64,000 nucleotides of DNA. It comes from Jackrogersella multiformis. Lineage: Eukaryota; Ascomycota; Sordariomycetes; Xylariales; Hypoxylaceae. Numbering within the stretch: position 1 is the stretch's first letter; every line of letters begins with the position of its first letter. Under the pieces are notes generated by a model that made no database searches, was not told the origin of the DNA, and saw only the letters and a program-made list of their open reading frames with translations. Below are positions 57,943-64,000 of the stretch, piece by piece. The position numbers and the translations under genes are program-made. The stretch is taken from the NCBI GenBank assembly GCA_902806575.1, contig CADCXD010000002.1, positions 744,001-808,000 on the forward strand, given 5' to 3'.

Positions 57943-58090
57943 TTACCTAACCTAGGTAGCTAGGTAGGTAGCTAGGTAGATAGAGAGGTGACTGGGTTGG
58001 GATAAATATTGCAAGGATGAGTTGAGCCTCAAAGGCGACTAGGCGACTACCTAAGGCGACTACTTACCTAGGTAGGTAGGTAGGTAGGTA
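57943..58090. repeat. CCTAGGTAG / GGTA repeats, two blocks
   Basis: The blocks are 57943-57985 (CCTAACCTAGGTAGCTAGGT and variants) and 58065-58090 (CCTAGG followed by six GTAG-like units). Between them GGCGACTA-type units are repeated (58031-58063). They lie in the presumed forkhead promoter. Confidence 0.8.
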
Positions 58091-58733
58091 TTTAGTCGCG
58101 GTAACGGGCAAAGGTGGTATTGACGCGGGGAAGGGAAATGAAGCGCGCCAGGTTGAGAGATTTGACCCGGTGCGAGAGTTTGTTCTGTCGTAAACGGGTA
58201 AACGTATAGGAATGTAGGAATTTAGAGAAGCGAAGGTTGAAAGTAGAATTACAATCAATGAATCGAAAGAATGGCAAAAACCAAACGATTTAAATTAAAT
58301 CCGACGATGGAGTAAGGAGTACCGGTAGGTCAGTAGGTCGGTAGTAGGTAGTAGGTAGGTATAAAAAATTAGTCGTCTTAGGTTTTCGATATTGATAGGG
58401 CGAATGTGAATGCGAATGCGCTCGGATATGGATGCGATACGAAGTACAGTGCAGTGCGTGGTTGTGCGTAGAGGTGGTTGTAGAGGTGGTTGTGCGTGGT
58501 TGTGCGGTGGGAGTGGGATGCGATTGTATGGGTTATAATGCGATTCGATTTGATGGCAATAGTTTTTTCAAATATTGACTTGGTGATGTGCTTGTTTAAA
58601 AAAAATTAAAAAAATGTTGATCCGTCGCGCCTTCCACCTTGTTACGCAACTTTAAACACATCCCTGCCCACCACTTTCCTACCAGCCTAGGTACCGAGGC
58701 GCGTCACCTTTTTTTAAACATCCATTTCTTTTT

Positions 58734-58760
58734 CTTTACCTTTTACCTTTTACCTTTTAC
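58734..58760. repeat. Four tandem CTTTTAC-like heptamers
   Basis: TTTACC units spaced by TT are repeated about four times and end at a TACCGGTACCTAGGTAGG stretch. Confidence 0.8.
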
Positions 58761-60992
58761 ATACCGGTACCTAGGTAGGTACCTTTTACCCCTACGCATG
58801 CCTACCTCGGTACCTACACCTACCTATAAAGCACATCCAGAATTTATTTTAAATGTCGTGTTTTCCATCCTCGCACAGAAAACCATTGAGGCAATGTTAT
58901 GCACGAAGTGCCTATTTTTGTTGTTTCTTATCCTAGTATCTTATCTATAGCCTGCTCATTATTTACTATTATCGTCATTTATTCAGCGTTTACCTTTTTA
59001 TAGTAAGATGTTTACCACCATCATTCACCACCATTCATTCGCCCACAACTTCGCGGCTCGAAATACATACCTCATATTACAGAGTATATTCAGATGGCTT
59101 ACCCTTCCTATTGGTTTAAACTCCGGTATCCGGCACCTACTCTGCTACTTTCATATGCGTGTCATTGCGGAGACTGGGCTGTGCACAAAACCCAGCCTAC
59201 CTACTGCTTCTACACTATTCTTTTCCATGATACATCCATGGATTCTGCAAATACCTATTAGCAAAGTGCATCATCTTAACTATGGGCGTCTTAACTTATT
59301 AATAGCTTCCCTATTATACTACATGCTTTATCGTGTGATATTATAATTCAGGAGCCTCCAAATCTACCACAGGTTGCACAGAATATCCTACAATTCTCAC
59401 CCAGCCTAGATGTTCCCCTTGCTTACTACAGGAAAGTCGAAACTCGCGGACCTACGACTAGGGTACGTAATACTTATCAGTATATCGATATCGAAGATCT
59501 GTACCTGGCAGGTAAAATATGCAGCATCAGTTTCGAAGTGCGCAAGTCCGTAATTCCCCCATTTTAAACATATGGTTTACCTACCTAGTCACCTATGCTA
59601 GGTAAGTACAGTACCTACATAACATCTCACCCATTATACCTAGTACCAGGTGTTTATCAAGGAGGCGTTAGTCGATTAGCTAGCCCGGTAAAAGCTCTCG
59701 ACAGAGGCTTAAGCTGGTCCTTATGACCTTGCTAATAAATATTCCAACCTTCCGTTATCTGAATACTTAGCTCAACACTCCACCCGAGATATGGCTTCGA
59801 GGCAGCTAGATATCTAGGGAAAAGGCCAAAGATCTTTCCCCTGAATAAGGTCGCGTGAGCAGATCTCCTAGAATATGAACCATCCTGCTAGGCTTGATTT
59901 CAAGTATAAATCATGAAGGTTCTTTATTTCCATGGTTTCGATTTCTTAGCTAGTGTAGATTAGTTCGGCCATGCTAAAAACGTCCGTGGAGGCTTCTATC
60001 ATACCTTATAATACATCTCGTGCCGCTGCAAGCCTGAGATACCCGAAGTGTCCGAATCTCGGTAGCCCGACAATGGTGGTTCGATATGTAATATCCACGG
60101 ACCAACTATTAATATCATAATGAGCATAGAAGATAATCGGACAAGTTTTCACTGCGACTGCTGATTAATTGGTGATGACTAGTGAAGCTATGCCAGAGTA
60201 AGCCAGACAAGATATCCTTGATAGAGGAATTGCATACATCTGTATGAAGGATCATATTTTGGTAAAACGAAACTGCCTGCTCTAATAAGGAGCTTCTCAT
60301 TATATTGGGCTACGACAAATATTGAGTGTAGAGCGATCACTTCTGGAGTAGAGATTAAATCATATACCCAGACTTAAATTATGAATGTAACACTCTAGAT
60401 ATGTCCAAGGCGTCAAGGTAGTGGAACGTAGGGCGAACTTCGACTTGTGGTGCAAGACACAAAGTTATTCCGGGTATAGTCTCAAACCGAGGTAAGGTAA
60501 TGGTCCATGGAATTGACGTGAGATAGGATAGCAGCTGGCATCTAGTCCTTGGAAATAACGCGACCAGAGTGGGCTATGGCGGTATTCGCATTACCATCAT
60601 CATGGCTATGAAGCGTTCCGGTACAGCCAGTCCGAGCCGCGAGAATTTGGCATAGGTAATCGGAGCGATTGAAGCCACCGGAAGGTGTCATTAGAAGAAG
60701 GGTATCATTCCGAGGTTCTCTGTTGCATTGTGTGACTTAAGATACATAGTATACCCGACATGAGTATGTGTCAGCCTTTCTGTCGAGATGAGCCTGGCCA
60801 TGTATCGATGTCGAGAGCTATAGCATCGGATATCACATGTTGTAACAACCTAAATAGTAACCCAAGGACACACTTTATATAGGAAACTTTGGACGTTACA
60901 CGAGGCAGCCATATTAATAGCTATCTCCTCCATAATAGCTACCTCTTAGCCTACACTTGGAATACCAGGTACATGGGCAGGCTAAGCCAAGC

Positions 60993-61084
60993 CCTTGTCC
61001 TTGTCATTGTCCTTGTGGATTGATACATAATGCATTTAACTCTTGCATGTAAAGGATATGAATGAATTAATGAATTAATGAATA
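60993..61084. repeat. CCTTGT repeat and nearby AATGAATT repeat
   Basis: About four CCTTGT units lie at 60993-61016. A GAATTAAT repeat lies at 61061-61084. Both are non-coding. Confidence 0.7.
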
Positions 61085-63138
61085 ATCCACCTACAAATGG
61101 ATCTCACCTCACTTATCTGCTGCTATCATCATTTTTATCCCTAACATCATTATCAGCCTAGCTAGGTACGAATAGGTCGTGGTAAGTGAATTCACTCCAC
61201 CTTAAACACTACATCAAGTAGTTCAATTACGCTTATGTGAGAATCTGTTGGTTTCGTTCTCTATAATAAGAGACCTTCTGATTGGCGAATTAGTCGCGCA
61301 AGACGGCCAATGGTTGTAACGCGTCAAAAACAACCTCTCACGGAAGAGTATATTCTTACGAGTTTCCCGACCTTAGCGACAGATAAAATGATAGTCCAAT
61401 CAAGAGTATCAAGGGGCTCTCAAGAAGCTTTCATAACTTCCCTCTCGGTACGACGACTACACTCGCGGTACACGCTACAATGATAGATCTTGGATGCCAC
61501 TAGGTACACCATACTCAGCCACATGATACATCAATGCTGTTGAGCGACGCAAGCCGGAGACCACCACATACCATGATTTATTAGTAGCATCCGCACAGCT
61601 AGCCTTTGCCTTTGTTCATCCAAAGCCTGGACCCTGTCCTCCCAGCACGACATCATTAATCCCAGGAGTTGATAGTCGGGAATTAACATGTCATTGGCAT
61701 GTTCCTAGCATCAGCACTAACCACAAGCTGCATGCGGCACGACAAGTGCATTGCCAAGCGGTACATAGGCATATTAAGAGTCCTGAACATAACTCTTGTC
61801 GGCCCGTACCTATCTACCGATGTCACGACCCGAGGATCACCAAGCCGCTGTCAATGACTGAGCAGTCTCGGTCCGGTATCTGATTTTGCATTTAGTTCAC
61901 GAGATAATAGCCCGGATTCTGGAAACTTGACAGTATCCATCCCATATGGTTACATTCGGCAATTTGAACTAACGAGGGATTGGTTCCTTCGTCCGATGGT
62001 CCCGTTCCTTAGCCGTACAGCGACGTAGAAACCTGCCAGCCATCTTCAGAATGTCCACCTAAGCCGGCTAGCAGACACACTCTTAACGAACTTTTCTTTA
62101 CGTGGGCTTCTTCGTCGTGATTTGTCCAACCGACGATCGGGTAGAGCTCCGCTTATTGGCGGCGCCTTGTCGCGAGAATTCTTCTCTCACCCTCCTAGTT
62201 TTACTATGAGTTGTGTCCCTAGGAAGTGTAGTGAAGTGGAGGCTTCAGCCTGCATATGTCGCGTCGCGATTTCGGCTACCCGCAACCGCACCGTCAAACT
62301 ACCCAGGTACCGGTATGTTTCGATCAGATATTAGTGCTGAAGAAAACCTAGCAGCAACCCGGGAGTTACCCACCACAGGGGACACGGATTATCCCCGATA
62401 CACCTGCGTGGTGGCTATGCAGCTTAGGAGGTTGCCTCAAAGCCCGACCAATCAAATCACCATTACATGAATACCCTTATATGGCGGTGAGATAAACATT
62501 GCATTTGAGAAACTGCATGACTGTTCGAGTTAGTATTTGCAACTATGAAGAGCTCACTGTTATAATTAGCTCCGGAAGTTCCTGTACTTATAACTGAACA
62601 TGTAGGCTAAGGCTCCTTGATTCTTTCTAGTCTACAATACTAACTACTCACTGTTGTTAGACCTCGGTCAATTTCTTGTATACTCTGGGCTCGATCGGAC
62701 ATCTGTTTTGGAGGTCTCTATGACTCCGATAGAAAGTCGCGATTTGTTGACTGCCTACCTTATGATCTGCATGAATTATGCACTAGGTATATCACAGGGC
62801 GTAGTGACTCCAGTGGTCACTATATCCTTAACTATATCCACTGACCTTCCTGCGATATACTACAATCCCGCTTAGTGTCTTAGGTAGATCCTGCTATAAT
62901 CCATTGACTGTATGGTAGCCCCCCCTTGATGATTGGATGCTACTAGGCTAGTGGCGGCACAGTCTAGTGCAACTGAGATGTTGTTCTAGCCTCCCGGAAC
63001 GAGCTCGGCCACCAGGCCATCCTATTCATGCATATATAGGGTGCCTATGGAAACCGATCTCGTCTTCCAGACAAAGACAAACAACAAAGGCAGTCTATTT
63101 TCACGGGCTTATCACATTATTCGAAAACTACCGCCACT

Positions 63139-64000
63139 ATGCTGACTGAACCATCTGTACTTCCTCTGGACATCTCTCTAGAGAAAAAGATGAACCCATT
63201 GTGGCCGTCAATAGAAGCCAACGCCGTGAAGCCGGTGCTTAGTCACGACGACGACTCTACATCTGGTACTTTACTGAATCCGTCTTCACTAAAGGAGGGT
63301 GAGGTTGATCCTGGCCGATATCTCGTCGTAGGAGGCAAGGGAAACTATCTATATCTTGGAGACGGACGTGAGATACTAGACGGTTGCGGAGGGGCGGCCG
63401 TAGCTGTAAGTGAGCTTTGTTATCCTAGGGATACCCCCCAATTCCTCACGAGAAGCCGTTATCTTCTTCAGAAATCGCACGATGTTTCTCGGAATATCAT
63501 GACGCAACTCCAATCCTAAGCCCAGTGTTTAAGCGTACGACTTACTGACGTCGAGCACCTATAGTGCCTTGGACACGGCGTCAAGGAAGTCACCGATGCA
63601 ATCACCGCTCAAAGTACCACCGTGTCTTATGTTCCTTGGGGATTTTTCGACAGCCAAAGTCGACGGGATTTGAGCAAATGGCTGTCGCAAAGTTCCGGTG
63701 GTCACTTCACTAAGGCATGGATCACATCATCCGGTATGTTATATCCACAGCTTTCTACCTATTACACCGAAGTCCCCCTAGAGCTTACTTTACTTTTAGG
63801 CTCCGAGGCAATGGAAGGTGCAATGAAACTTGCCCGTGAATATTTCGTGTGGACGGGAGAGCCCCAGCGCGTCAATTACATTGCCAGAGAGGAGTCATAC
63901 CACGGAATCACGCTAGGCGTGCTGTCCGTTGGAGGTCACCTCACCAGAAGAATCCCGTTTGCACCACTCCTGCTATCCAATGTCTACCACATACCGGCCT
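63139..64000 (+). CDS. Class III PLP-dependent aminotransferase, N-terminal part (runs off window)
   Basis: This is the N-terminal part of a fold-type I, class III aminotransferase (omega-amino-acid or 4-aminobutyrate-like); the substrate is unknown. Exons seen: 63139-63405, 63565-63733 and 63800 to the edge. The 159-nt first intron is long for this window, and the second is 66 nt. About 212 residues are visible. Family features appear in order. GNYLYLGDGREILDGCGGAA is joined by splicing to CLGHGVKEVTDAI. Then comes WITSSGSEAMEGAMKLAREY, the phosphate-binding region, and ESYHGITLGVLSVGGH, with the aromatic-His stacking motif. The catalytic lysine lies beyond the window. The start is the first ATG of the frame. 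The N-terminal 40-50 residues are longer than in most bacterial homologues and show no clear targeting signal. Confidence 0.85.

Larger units (their letters stand above)
57664..63138. other. Gene-free region about 5.5 kb between forkhead and aminotransferase genes
   Basis: The first kilobase is the likely forkhead promoter, rich in GGTA and CCTAGGTA repeats (57943-57985, 58065-58090). From about 58.6 kb the DNA is AT-rich. No gene is supported. Two open frames without a start codon look somewhat protein-like (59295-59567, plus; 60542-60736, minus) but their length is within chance. Copies of the TAGGTACC motif also occur near 58689, 58775, 59580-59620 and 62306. Confidence 0.5.

Overview
The window is nuclear DNA of a filamentous ascomycete, most likely a Sordariomycete. 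The genes have short GT-AG introns (about 47-110 nt, one of 159 nt) with CTAAC-like branch points. Most products are fungal families (PalB calpain, DUF2985 membrane protein, Vts1, forkhead with FHA). Intergenic DNA is long and littered with a palindromic TAGGTACCTA / CCTAGGTA motif. There is no sign of prokaryotic, viral or plasmid DNA.

Layout: 1-1718 is the 3' end of a plus-strand polarity-protein-like gene (Tea4/Bud14 type). Four minus-strand genes follow: TFIIIC subunit Tfc4 (3927-7781), the SAM-domain RNA-binding protein Vts1 (8790-10703), a four-exon gene for ribosomal protein eL29 (13680-14102) and a peroxisomal carrier of the ANT1/PMP47 type (14691-15928). The PalB/Rim13 calpain (17332-20063, plus) faces a C2H2 zinc-finger regulator (21159-22851, minus). 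That regulator has about 7.7 kb of gene-free DNA behind it.

From 30.5 kb come a seven-exon zinc alcohol dehydrogenase (30525-31946, plus), the tRNA-splicing endonuclease subunit Sen15 (32005-32439, minus), a DUF2985 membrane protein (34094-35182, plus) and an SLC35F6-like transporter (36149-37517, plus). Next are a Yippee zinc-binding protein (38836-39276, minus), a ferric-reductase-like oxidoreductase (40517-42325, minus) and an unrecognised nuclear-looking protein with a KEN box (45702-48236, minus). The last group is CLU1 (49453-53648, plus), an FHA-forkhead transcription factor (55447-57663, minus) and, after 5.5 kb without a clear gene, the start of a class III PLP aminotransferase (63139 to the window edge, plus).

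The genes are mostly unrelated housekeeping or regulatory functions and do not form an obvious metabolic cluster. I found no CRISPR array, rRNA, tRNA, intact transposon or clearly new system. The most unusual features are the intergenic palindrome family, the steep GC rise inside palB, the 33-nt coding repeat in CLU1 and the two long gene-free regions. All exon-intron models were built by hand from reading-frame continuity, splice consensus and protein similarity as remembered; no alignment was run.
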